A stretch of DNA of 11,774 bases from an uncultured Campylobacter sp. (GTDB taxonomy: Bacteria; Campylobacterota; Campylobacteria; Campylobacterales; Campylobacteraceae): assembly GCF_938045405.1 (NCBI RefSeq), contig NZ_CALIMW010000179.1, positions 1-11,774 on the forward strand. Reading direction: 5' to 3'. Under the pieces are notes generated by a model. That model ran no database searches and was not told the DNA's origin. It saw only the letters and a program-made list of their open reading frames with translations. Position numbers and translations under genes: made by a program. How positions within the stretch are numbered: the first letter of the stretch is position 1; each line of letters starts with the position of its first letter. This document shows, in pieces, positions 1-6,834 of the stretch.

Positions 1-26
1 AAAATTTTATCAAGTGAATATAATTT

Positions 27-46
27 AAGATCTATTTGTAGATCTT
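27..46. other. AT-rich perfect hairpin, possible terminator
   Basis: AAGATCTA, then the loop TTTG, then TAGATCTT form a perfect 8-bp stem with a 4-nt loop. On the + strand it is followed by only a short, interrupted T stretch (the arm's TT, then TCAG). On the - strand it is followed by AAATTATA. It could terminate transcription entering from outside the left edge, but the stem is AU-rich and there is no clear U-run, so the role and direction are open. Confidence 0.4.
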
Positions 47-247
47 TCAGTCTCCGGATCGATTGATTTGGCGAGTTTTATAAAATTTTGATCAAATCCT
101 GCTTTAAAATTTTAAAAATTCTTAATGAGCGGACAAATAAAGATCTGGCAAAACGTTTGTGCGATAGATAAATGCGCAGCGTGAAAACAAAGCTTGCGGC
201 ACAGATGCGAGACGCTCACAATGCCGATCTAAAAGCGCTCACAGGCC

Positions 248-356
248 TTTTCGTTAAAATTTATCCGCGCAGTCTTTTGCATTAAAATTTATCTACGTAG
301 CTTTTACATTAAAAATTTGACCGCGCAGCTTTTGTATTAAAATTTCGTCCAAAGCC
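248..356. repeat. Degenerate 27-bp tandem repeat, four units
   Basis: Four adjacent units of 27, 27, 28 and 27 bp start at 248, 275, 302 and 330. Each begins TTTT, continues with a TTAAAATTT core and ends in a segment like GCGCAGC. Further, more diverged copies with the same core follow at longer spacing up to about 480. The rest of 1-471 holds no open frame I would call a gene. The units are too similar to each other, and lack separate spacers, so this is not a CRISPR array. The last diverged copy overlaps the 3' end of the next gene. Confidence 0.6.
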
Positions 357-471
357 TTCGCTCGTTAAATTTCATTTTACTATTGCTTGCCGAAATTTTA
401 CCCAAGCTGTCGCTTCTTTTTGCTCGGCTAAATTTTACTTTGTTACCTAGATTTCGCCTCCGCTTTTCCGG

Positions 472-927
472 TTAAAATTTTATCCAAAATGCGGCAAGCT
501 CGTAGCCGCGCGCGCTCAAACTTTCAAACGCAAGCGTAACGCCGCTGTTTAAGTCTAGCTCCAACCCCTCATCCGTTGTGCGCTCGCGATACTCAATCTG
601 CTCACGATATAAAGCGTCTTTTGCTGCCGCAAGATATATGGGAGCTGGACAGCCCGATAATATCCAAGGTTCGATTTCGATTTGCCGCGCCCTTGCGCCG
701 CCGAAATCCAAAGGCTCACTTCTGAAATGATCCGAAAAAATCATAAAAATTTCGCCCCGAAAAAAGTGAAATTCAAAGGCGCCGTATCTTAAAATTTCAG
801 CTCCAGCGCTCTTAAAGCTCGCATCCGCAGAGCCAAGCATCGCGATGGTCTGCGCGCAGCTCAAGCCTCTTTCTACGCCCGCAAACTCGCCCAAGCGAAA
901 GAATTTAAGCATATCGAGTTTAACCAT
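472..927 (-). CDS. Hypothetical 151-aa protein, possible immunity-like family
   Basis: This is a soluble protein without signal peptide or membrane segment. It has a pattern I associate with a family of small cytosolic proteins: a cysteine/LG segment (residues 24-32, LSCAQTIAMLG), then a YGAFEFHFF strand near residues 48-56, then IFSDHF, then a late SGVTLAFE strand. Relatives with LLG-P, KYG-EFHF and SGV elements are, from memory, scattered single genes that sometimes sit near polymorphic toxins, so an immunity role is possible but no toxin gene is seen here. The start is ATG at 925-927, with GGGGAAGAG directly upstream as ribosome binding site; Met6 is an alternative. It stands alone, on the same strand as the distant mdaB remnant. 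The function is unknown. Base use (GCG, CGC, CTC) fits its neighbours. Confidence 0.72.
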   Translation of the reverse strand: MVKLDMLKFFRLGEFAGVERGLSCAQTIAMLGSADASFKSAGAEILRYGAFEFHFFRGEIFMIFSDHFRSEPLDFGGARARQIEIEPWILSGCPAPIYLAAAKDALYREQIEYRERTTDEGLELDLNSGVTLAFESLSARGYELAAFWIKF

Positions 928-1523
928 CTCTTCCCCTATAGTAAATACACATCGCGCCTCTTAAAGCCACTAGCAGCACTGAACGGCACGCTAATAGTTA
1001 CACGAGCCAGCCATCGCGCTCATCCATGCTTAGCACTCGCTGACATGGCACTAACGAGCAACGGCAAGCCAGACGCGTACATCACATAAAAGTGCGCCGC
1101 GTAAAATTTTATCTCGCACCGAGCCAAAATACAGCGCATTTGCAAAATTAAAAACGATCGCAAAATGCCACGTTGTTTCGCAAGTTTTATTTCGCACAGA
1201 TTTAAAAGCTGCGACAGCCGTATGAAATTTTATATAGTGACTGCATAAATCGCGCGCCGCAAGACTTGAAATTTCACGCCGCAACGCCGCAAATTTCACA
1301 CTTCCCGCACATCACGCAGTGTCAGTCAGCTGAGCAAAGCTCGAATCTCGCGATTTACGAAAACCTCGCGCGTCGCAAGCCACACTCGAACAAGTACTGC
1401 TTGGCATTATTTTAAAATTTCACAAACGACGTAATATCCGAACTTAAGAAGCGTTTTATAAATCCGTTTTAGCTCGTCTGGTGCTGTATTGCGAATAGAT
1501 AAACTCGTTTGAGTCCGTTAAGA
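928..1523. other. Non-coding stretch of about 600 bp
   Basis: I see no convincing gene on either strand. An 82-codon open frame at 1051-1299 (-) needs a GTG start and matches no family I know. The DNA alternates AAATTT words with GC-rich words such as GCCGC and GCGCGC, as in the other gaps of this window. A short open segment at 1407-1517 (-), just downstream of mdaB, reads like protein and could be the eroded end of a lost gene. The 3' end of mdaB (stop at 1524) has no obvious hairpin with a T-run behind it. Confidence 0.5.
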
Positions 1524-2102
1524 CTAGCCGAAAACCCTTTTTAAATGCGCTTCGTAATCCCTCATAAAGCGCTCCATATCGGGATTTTTAATGACGTCGT
1601 TGCACATAAAAGTAGGCAGCCTTTTCGTGCCAAAAAATTCATTTGCCTTATGAAAATGCAAATAAACGCCGTCCACGCCCACGCCCTCGAAAAAATCGCC
1701 TGGCTTGTCAAATGCCTGAAGCGGCGCATTCCAAGTGACGCTTAGCATGTGCGATTTGCCCTTTATCAGGCCGCCGGTGCCGTATCCGTCGTTTGGACTC
1801 GCGCTGTGCCGCCCGTCGTTTGCCACTATCTTGCCTATGCCGCCCATAAACACCTCGTCTACGTACTTTTTGACTAGCCAAGGCTCGCCCATCCACCACG
1901 CGGGCATCTGCTAGATCACGGCATCCATCCATAGAAATTTTTCTACCTCAGCATCTATATCGTAGCCCTCGTGTATCGTAGTTTCGCACGTTTCGTGCCC
2001 TAAGGCTTGTAGCGTTTTTTTGGCTAACTCGTGCAGCGTCTTGCTTAGCTTGCCGCCTTTACCGTTAAAAGGCGCTCCGCCGTTGATAAGTAATATTTTC
2101 AT
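1524..2102 (-). pseudogene. mdaB: NAD(P)H quinone reductase MdaB, interrupted by one in-frame TAG
   Basis: MdaB is a cytosolic FAD-dependent flavodoxin-fold enzyme that reduces quinones by two electrons and protects against oxidative stress. The translation aligns colinearly with the family over its full length: MKILLINGG at the start, FLWMDAVI near residues 56-63, then QMPAWWMGEPW, VKKYVDEVF, SVTWNAP, GVGVDGVYLHFHKANEFF and a final HLKRVFG. Codon 64 (1911-1913) is TAG. The family has an aromatic residue here (Trp in E. coli MdaB, as I recall), so a one-base change from TGG, TAC or TAT explains it. No frameshift is needed, and with the codon restored the protein would have 192 residues against about 193 in the family. 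The start ATG at 2100-2102 has AAAGGATC upstream. An ATG follows the stop after one codon (1905-1907), so re-initiation making two fragments is conceivable. The break looks recent, or could be a sequencing error. Confidence 0.88.
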
Positions 2103-2163
2103 TTTGATCCTTTGATTAAATTTATTCGTTAGCGACACTCGCACACCTAAGTTAAAATTTCAC

Positions 2164-2181
2164 TTCGCAACCCTATGCGAA
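2164..2181 (-). terminator. Possible weak terminator after the peptidase E-like gene
   Basis: TTCGCA, a 6-nt loop, then TGCGAA make a perfect 6-bp stem in the 137-bp gap between the peptidase E-like gene and mdaB. Read in the direction of these genes it is followed by GTGAAATTTTAAC, so the T-run is short and displaced. It may equally lie in the mdaB leader. Confidence 0.28.
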
Positions 2182-2239
2182 AATATAAGCGTAAATTTTA
2201 TGAAGCGTTTAATTACTAATTTTACTTTTACGCCGCAGT

Positions 2240-2860
2240 TTACCGCCCTAAAATTTCAAATTTATCGCCGTGCACCGCGATCGCTTCGGCGTTATTTATC
2301 GGCGTCAAATTTAGCTTACTGCCGTAAATTTTTAAAATTTCAGCCGCGCTTTGCACGAAAGGCTCCTCGCCGTAGTGTACTACTGGATAGAATTTAACAA
2401 GATCTAGCCCAGTTTGCGCTGCTACTAATTCACTACCACTCGCATCGTCCATCACGCTCGCATACTCCACGCTAGGCGCCGCTATCATCGCACCCGCCGA
2501 CTCGCCCACGTACACGAGCTCGCCGCTTCGGACGCGATCTGCGATGAGGCCAGCAAGATCTTTCTTTTTAAGTTCGCGCAAAAGATAAAATGTGTTGCCG
2601 CCGCTTACGTAAAGCACCCGCTCTGTGCCGATCTTTGCCTTTGCTTCGACCTTGCTCGCTTTTGAAACGTCTAAAATTTCAAGCGTAAAGCCCATTTTGG
2701 CAAACGCCTCTTTCGCCTCATCCACGTAGTCTCGGTACTCCTCTACGTTTGCGGCGGTCGGGATAAAAAGCACCTCTTTAGCGCGGATATTTTGTCTCGC
2801 ATAGTCCTCAAAAAGCGTCGCCGCACCCGCAAAATAGGAGCATAAAAACATCTCTATCAT
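2240..2860 (-). CDS. pepE: Peptidase E-like S51 family hydrolase
   Basis: The protein has 206 residues and the class I glutamine-amidotransferase-like fold of the S51 serine peptidases. Family members such as Salmonella PepE cleave dipeptides with an N-terminal aspartate in the cytosol. Visible signatures are SGGNTFYLL (residues 86-94), the nucleophile elbow GESAGA with Ser121, and PVVHYGEEP with His162 as the likely catalytic histidine. The N-terminal FIPTAANVEEYRDYV segment is also typical. The start is ATG at 2858-2860, preceded by AAAGGA at a good distance; Met4 is a weaker alternative. Length is close to the usual 210-230. It lies upstream of the mdaB remnant on the same strand, with 137 bp between them, so co-transcription is possible but not implied. 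Family assignment is firm. The exact substrate is an inference, because S51 also includes cyanophycinase-like enzymes. Confidence 0.85.
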   Translation of the reverse strand: MIEMFLCSYFAGAATLFEDYARQNIRAKEVLFIPTAANVEEYRDYVDEAKEAFAKMGFTLEILDVSKASKVEAKAKIGTERVLYVSGGNTFYLLRELKKKDLAGLIADRVRSGELVYVGESAGAMIAAPSVEYASVMDDASGSELVAAQTGLDLVKFYPVVHYGEEPFVQSAAEILKIYGSKLNLTPINNAEAIAVHGDKFEILGR

Positions 2861-3231
2861 TGTTTTTCCTTTAATTAAATTTGCGCTGATTTAAAGCGCT
2901 CGTAAAGCTTGGCCACAATGACTGCGAGCAAACGTATTTCAAAACGAGTAGATCAAATTCTACCGCGCCCACAAAGCAAGCGGAAGACAAAAAATGGCGT
3001 GAGCGGAATTCTGTCGATAAAAGGGCAAAATTTACCGCCGCAGCAGTTTGCAAACTATGCAAAAACCGAACGCAGCGCAAATCACTCCACAATCGCCAAC
3101 TGCCTGGCGATTTCAAACTTCACTGAAACGACGCGAGCCCGCTAGATTAAGCTAGCTGGAGGAGTCGATCAGAGCGAACGATCAAAACGATCAAATTAAG
3201 CCGATCGATCTAATCAACCAAGGCAAAACGG
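2861..3231. other. Non-coding gap between lpxD and the peptidase E-like gene
   Basis: Open frames on both strands here (78 and 81 codons) lack ribosome binding sites and resemble nothing I recognise. The part nearest lpxD (3167-3210) carries five GATC tetranucleotides in 44 bp, including overlapping CGATCGATC. A small inverted repeat GCGCT/AGCGC lies at 2883-2899. No hairpin with a T-run follows lpxD, so its transcript end is not visible. The promoter of the peptidase E-like gene must lie here, but no clear -10 box stands out. Confidence 0.5.
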
Positions 3232-4182
3232 CTAGTGCTTTTTATCTTTAAAAAATCTAACGATCTTGGCCTGCAGCTTGAACCACTCGCTAAGCTCCAT
3301 TATAGGATGCCCTGCGTAGTTTTTGCCGCCCGCTAGATCCTTGCTTATGCCGCCGCGCGCCGCGATCTGAGCGAAATCGCCCACGCTTACGTGCCCGCCG
3401 CTGCCGCTCTGCCCGCCCATCACGACGTTACGCCCAAGCGTCGTCGAGCCCGCAAGTCCAACTTGAGAGACGATGAGGCAGTTTTGCCCAAGCTCGCAGT
3501 TGTGCCCGATCTGAACGAGATTGTCGATCTTGCTGCCCCGCCCAATTATCGTCGAGCCGAATACCGCGCGATCGATCGTCGTGCACGCGCCGATCTCGAC
3601 CTCGTCTTGCAGCACGACGTTGCCATTGTGATAAATTTTAACGTGCTCACCCGTTTTGGTGTGCGCGTAGCCAAAACCGTCGCTTCCGATGACGGCGTTT
3701 GCGTGGATCACGCAGCGCTCGCCGATGATTGCGTCGTTGTAGATGACGGCGTTTGCGTGGATCACGCAGCCGCTTCCGATATGCACGTCATCGCCAATAT
3801 ACGCGCCGCTTAAGATGACGCAATCCTCGCCGATCGTGGAATTTACGCCGATATGCACGCCCTGCCCGATCTGCGCGCTGGCAGCGATCTTTGCGGGCGC
3901 GCCGCTGCGAATGAGCGGCTTAGCAAAATGCGCGCTTAAGATCGCAAAGGCTAGATGCGGGTTTTCGCACTCCAGCGCTCGCACGCCGTTTGGAACCACG
4001 GTGCCGCACTTTACCAATACGGCGGCTGCTTTGGTGGCGGATAAAAATTTCTCGTTTTTGTCGCTATCGCAGTAGCTTAGCTCGCTTTGCCTTGCGTTTT
4101 GAAGCGAATTTATCGCGGTGATCTCCGCGTCCGCTCCGCTAAGCTCTATATTTAAAATTTCGGCAATTTTGGATAATTTCAT
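3232..4182 (-). CDS. lpxD: UDP-3-O-acyl-glucosamine N-acyltransferase LpxD
   Basis: LpxD transfers a 3-hydroxyacyl chain from acyl carrier protein to the 2-amino group of the UDP-linked glucosamine, the third step of lipid A synthesis, in the cytosol. The protein has 316 residues, normal for the family. Residues 1-95 form the LpxD-type uridine-binding domain. From about 97 to 275 there are left-handed beta-helix hexapeptides ([IV]G..). Typical LpxD motifs are IGSDGFGYA (165-173), QIGHNC with the likely catalytic His227, and GGQSGSGGH with His264, which corresponds to the second conserved histidine. The C-terminus is a short helix for trimer contacts. The start ATG has AAAGGAGCG upstream. It lies 31 bp behind ilvH and is probably the last gene of the ilvI-ilvH-lpxD operon, an order also known in C. 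jejuni. The helix contains an 18-residue repeat with 28 bp of identical DNA. In C. jejuni the acceptor sugar can be a 2,3-diamino sugar made by GnnA/GnnB; those genes are not in view. Confidence 0.97.
   Translation of the reverse strand: MKLSKIAEILNIELSGADAEITAINSLQNARQSELSYCDSDKNEKFLSATKAAAVLVKCGTVVPNGVRALECENPHLAFAILSAHFAKPLIRSGAPAKIAASAQIGQGVHIGVNSTIGEDCVILSGAYIGDDVHIGSGCVIHANAVIYNDAIIGERCVIHANAVIGSDGFGYAHTKTGEHVKIYHNGNVVLQDEVEIGACTTIDRAVFGSTIIGRGSKIDNLVQIGHNCELGQNCLIVSQVGLAGSTTLGRNVVMGGQSGSGGHVSVGDFAQIAARGGISKDLAGGKNYAGHPIMELSEWFKLQAKIVRFFKDKKH
3688..3769 (-). repeat. 28-bp identical direct repeat inside lpxD
   Basis: The same 28 bp occurs at 3688-3715 and 3742-3769, exactly 54 bp apart, and encodes CVIHANAVI twice (residues 139-147 and 157-165). 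Fifty-four bp is 18 residues, three hexapeptides, one full turn of the beta-helix. The 10-bp word CGCTTCCGAT also recurs at 3681 and 3771. Confidence 0.9.
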
Positions 4183-4213
4183 TTGCGCTCCTTTGATTAA
4201 ATTTTATCGCCGC

Positions 4214-4684
4214 TTACATATCCAGCGCGACGCTGCCGCCGCGGACGACGTCGATCGGATTGTATTTTTTTATCGTCTTTAAAAATCCGTCGATGCGGTC
4301 TGCGTCGTCGCACGCCATGATGACGATCTTGCTGTCGTCGCTGTTTGCGATGCTGCCGTTGTAGGCTTTTAAAACTGCATCGAGCCCTGCTAAGTTTTCG
4401 CCCAGCGCGATCTTTACCAAAACCATCTCCTTTTCGACGAATTTTGCATCATCGATGACCTTGTAAACGGGAATCAGCTTATGAAGCTGCTTGGTGATCT
4501 GCTCTATGACGCGCTCGTCGCCCGAAGTGACGATGCTAAGGCGTGATAGACCCGTATTTGGAATCGGCGCAACGGTGAGGCTGTCGATATTATAGCCGCG
4601 CCCCGCAAAAAGCCCCGAGATCCGCGACAAAACGCCGTGCTCATCGGTAACGACGACCGATATTACTCTTCTTATGCTATTCAT
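4214..4684 (-). CDS. ilvH: Acetolactate synthase small (regulatory) subunit
   Basis: This is the regulatory subunit that activates the IlvI catalytic subunit and confers valine feedback inhibition on the first common step of branched-chain amino acid synthesis. The 156 residues show an N-terminal ACT domain (RRVISVVVTDEHGVLSRISGLF, then GRGYNIDSLTVAP) and a C-terminal domain ending GGSVALDM. Gly17 and Asn32 correspond to the E. coli IlvH residues Gly14 and Asn29, linked to valine sensitivity, so feedback control should be intact. I chose ATG at 4682-4684 because AGGAG lies 7 nt upstream and the ACT domain begins at once. A TTG six codons earlier (4700-4702) has no ribosome binding site. The ilvI stop codon is separated from this ATG by a single base, so translation is probably coupled. 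lpxD follows after 31 bp. Length matches the short-form IlvH of 155-165 residues. Confidence 0.97.
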   Translation of the reverse strand: MNSIRRVISVVVTDEHGVLSRISGLFAGRGYNIDSLTVAPIPNTGLSRLSIVTSGDERVIEQITKQLHKLIPVYKVIDDAKFVEKEMVLVKIALGENLAGLDAVLKAYNGSIANSDDSKIVIMACDDADRIDGFLKTIKKYNPIDVVRGGSVALDM

Positions 4685-4685
4685 C

Positions 4686-6380
4686 CTACGACTCCTGCTC
4701 AAAAATCATATTATAAAGCGCGCCGCCTGCGGGCACCATCGGCCAGACGTTTTCGAAGCGATCGATCTTAGCCTCGATGACGCTTACCTTTTTACTCGCA
4801 AGAGCCTGCTTCAGCGCATCCTCAAATTCCGCTTTTGTACTAACGCTAAAGCCCACGCCGCCGAAGCCCTCGACAATCTTTACGAAATCGGGCTGCGAGC
4901 TAAGATCGGTCGATGAGAAACGCTGCCCGTAAAATAGGCTCTGCCACTGCCGCACCATGCCTAAGAAATTGTTGTTTAATACGATATTTACGACGTTTAG
5001 ACCGCTCGCGCTCGCAGTCATCAGTTCTTGGATATTCATCAAAATCGAGCCGTCGCCGCTAAAATTTATAACCGGTCTATCTCCCGCATATGCCTTCGCG
5101 CCCAATGCCGCAGGAAGGCCGTATCCCATCGTGCCCTGCCCGCCGCTACTTAGTAGCGTGCGCGGCTTGCAAAACGGATAAAACTGCGCGACCCACATCT
5201 GGTGCTGCCCCACGTCCGTAGCGATGATAGCATCCTCGCCAGCGATTTTTGCGGTACTTTGGATAACCCACTGCGGCTTTAAAATTTCATCGCTGTCGTT
5301 AAATTTAAGCGGGTGAATTTCATCGTATTTGCGGATGAGCTCGCGCCACTGCTCGAAATTTGCAGAGCTAACCTCGCTTTTAATGCGTGGCAGCATCTCC
5401 TCTAGCACCGATTTCACATCGCCCACGATCGGATAATCCGCGTTTATGATCTTTGAGATCGAGCTAGGATCGATATCGACGTGGATGATCTTTGCGTTTT
5501 TGCCGAATTCGCTAAGCTTGCCGGTGACGCGATCGTCAAATCTCGCGCCCAAGCAGATTATCAGATCCGACTCGCTAAGCGCCATATTTGCGGCGTAGCT
5601 ACCATGCATTCCTACCATGCCGAGGCGGTTTTTATCATCGCTTCGCATAGCCCCCAGCGCCATAAGGGTTTCAACGACAGGGATCTGCGCAAACTCGCTA
5701 AGCTCGCGCACCAGCTCGCTTGCGCCCGCGCTGATGACGCCGCCGCCGATGTAGAGGATAGGTTTTTTGCAGCTTGCGATTAACTCGACGGCTTTTTTGA
5801 TCTGTTTAGCGTTGCCCTTATAGTTAGGCTTATAAGTCTGCATCTTGATTTCGCTAGGATATTCAAAAATGCCAAGCTTCGCCGTTACGTCCTTCGGCAC
5901 ATCGACATGCACGGGCCCCGGTCTGCCGCTGCGAGCGATATAAAAAGCCTCTTTTAAAATTCTAGGCAGCTCTTCGATCGTTTTAACTAGATAGTTGTGC
6001 TTGACGCAAGGGCGTGAAATTCCGATCGCATCAATCTCTTGAAAAGCGTCGGTACCGATGAGCGAGGTCGCCACCTGCCCGCTGATAAGCACGATCGGGA
6101 TGCTATCGCTATACGCCGTAGCAAGCCCCGTAAGCGCGTTCGTAAAGCCTGGTCCGCTTGTAACGACTGCCACGCCTACCTTGCCGCTAGCGCGCGCGTA
6201 TCCGTCCGCAGCCATCGCCGCGGCCTGCTCGTGGCGCACCAAAATATGTCTGAAGTATTTTTGTTTGTAAATTTCATCATAAATGTTTAGCGCCGCGCCG
6301 CCCGGGTAGCCGAAAACTACCTCGACCCCCTCCTGCCGCAACGCCTCCACGATCATCTGCGATCCGCTAATTTCTTTCAT
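4686..6380 (-). CDS. ilvI: Acetolactate synthase large (catalytic) subunit
   Basis: This thiamine diphosphate-dependent enzyme condenses two pyruvates to acetolactate, or pyruvate with 2-oxobutyrate to acetohydroxybutyrate, in the cytosol. The 564 residues carry the three domains of the family. The N-terminal pyrimidine-binding domain has catalytic Glu51 in VRHEQAAAMAADGYAR. A central FAD-binding domain has LGARFDDRVTGK (278-288). The C-terminal pyrophosphate-binding domain starts its motif at GDGS (442-445) and ends it with NNNFLGMVRQWQ (469-480). The MKEISGSQMI start at 6378-6380 has AGGA about 8 nt upstream, and a TATAAT box lies about 35 bp upstream, so this is probably the first gene of the operon. 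The stop is TAG, one base before the ilvH ATG. The name ilvB would be equally acceptable; ilvI follows Campylobacter usage. No attenuator-like leader with Leu/Ile/Val codons is seen in the short untranslated region. Confidence 0.97.
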   Translation of the reverse strand: MKEISGSQMIVEALRQEGVEVVFGYPGGAALNIYDEIYKQKYFRHILVRHEQAAAMAADGYARASGKVGVAVVTSGPGFTNALTGLATAYSDSIPIVLISGQVATSLIGTDAFQEIDAIGISRPCVKHNYLVKTIEELPRILKEAFYIARSGRPGPVHVDVPKDVTAKLGIFEYPSEIKMQTYKPNYKGNAKQIKKAVELIASCKKPILYIGGGVISAGASELVRELSEFAQIPVVETLMALGAMRSDDKNRLGMVGMHGSYAANMALSESDLIICLGARFDDRVTGKLSEFGKNAKIIHVDIDPSSISKIINADYPIVGDVKSVLEEMLPRIKSEVSSANFEQWRELIRKYDEIHPLKFNDSDEILKPQWVIQSTAKIAGEDAIIATDVGQHQMWVAQFYPFCKPRTLLSSGGQGTMGYGLPAALGAKAYAGDRPVINFSGDGSILMNIQELMTASASGLNVVNIVLNNNFLGMVRQWQSLFYGQRFSSTDLSSQPDFVKIVEGFGGVGFSVSTKAEFEDALKQALASKKVSVIEAKIDRFENVWPMVPAGGALYNMIFEQES

Positions 6381-6413
6381 ACGCCCATCCTGTTTCGTTG
6401 GAATAATTTTGTG

Positions 6414-6419
6414 ATTATA
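6414..6419 (-). promoter_or_regulatory. Likely sigma-70 -10 box for ilvI-ilvH-lpxD
   Basis: A perfect TATAAT on the - strand in the context AATAATATAATCAC lies about 35 bp before the ilvI ATG. Campylobacter sigma-70 promoters usually lack a conserved -35 box and instead have AT-rich periodic DNA upstream, which fits here. The implied leader is roughly 25-30 nt, too short for attenuation. Confidence 0.55.
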
Positions 6420-6779
6420 TTATTTTGTAAATTAAATTTCACGAATTTAAGGCGCTAAATCGGGTCGAATTTCAAATTTAATAGTAGCAAGACGGGGCAA
6501 AATTTCATAATTTAGCGAGAGTAGAAAAGGCAAATTTAAAATTTAGCCATAAATTTAAAACGGACGGGATGTTCGGATTTAAAATTTTAAAGTGCAGATT
6601 TGTTTTGACCAAACGCGGCGCATTAGTTTTAACGTAAAATTTTGGCTTGAAATTTTACCACGCGAGGCTTGGATTAAATTTATAAAATTCTTTGAAATTT
6701 TATCGTAGCGCAGAGCGATGCCAGCGTAAATTTGAAATTCCATAACTACGAAATTTTAAAATTTAGCCGTAAATTTAGG

Positions 6780-6821
6780 GCGGGCGGAATCTCGATTATA
6801 AAATTCTAAAATCCCGCCCGC
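6780..6821 (-). terminator. GC-rich hairpin behind the ComEA-like gene
   Basis: GCGGGCGG (6780-6787) pairs with CCGCCCGC (6814-6821) as an 8-bp all-GC stem around a 26-nt AT-rich loop. It starts 13 bp after the stop codon of the ComEA-like gene. In that reading direction it is followed by CTAAATTT, a poor U-tract, so it may be a terminator or an mRNA-stabilising stem. The long loop is unusual for an intrinsic terminator. Confidence 0.4.
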
Positions 6822-6834
6822 ATAAAATTAAATT

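Larger units (their letters stand above)
6381..6834. other. AAATTT-dense non-coding region with repeats
   Basis: No open frame of note. I count 16 AAATTT hexamers between 6421 and 6840, many within AAAATTT or AAATTTT. An imperfect direct repeat of about 60 bp lies at 6532-6591 and 6751-6810 and shares AAAATTTAGCC, TAAATTTA and a GGNCGGGNNGGNAT-like GC-rich part. The second copy contributes the left arm of the GC-rich hairpin behind the ComEA-like gene. The ilvI promoter lies at the left end. Confidence 0.6.

Noticed and set aside
248..356. CRISPR array
   Set aside because: The units are continuous and degenerate, with no unique spacers and no cas genes.
1051..1299. 82-codon open frame on the - strand
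   Set aside because: It needs a GTG start with a poor ribosome binding site, and the translation resembles gap DNA; no family is recognised.
1708..1932. 74-codon - strand frame overlapping the mdaB stop, which might have suggested a frameshift
   Set aside because: The mdaB frame is colinear on both sides of the TAG; this frame gives no MdaB-like sequence.
2871..3145. Overlapping 81- and 78-codon frames on opposite strands between lpxD and the peptidase E-like gene
   Set aside because: No ribosome binding site; the + frame needs a TTG start; no motifs.
3391..4075. Long open frames (140 and 110 codons) on the + strand opposite lpxD
   Set aside because: They are antisense to a certain gene; their openness comes from its GC-rich third codon positions, and they show no ribosome binding site or family motif.
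4685..4702. TTG start extending IlvH by six residues into ilvI
   Set aside because: No ribosome binding site before it, while the downstream ATG has AGGAG at 7 nt and the ACT domain starts right there.
4674..6290. Several + strand open frames of 70-100 codons opposite ilvI
   Set aside because: They lie antisense to a conserved enzyme and have no independent support.
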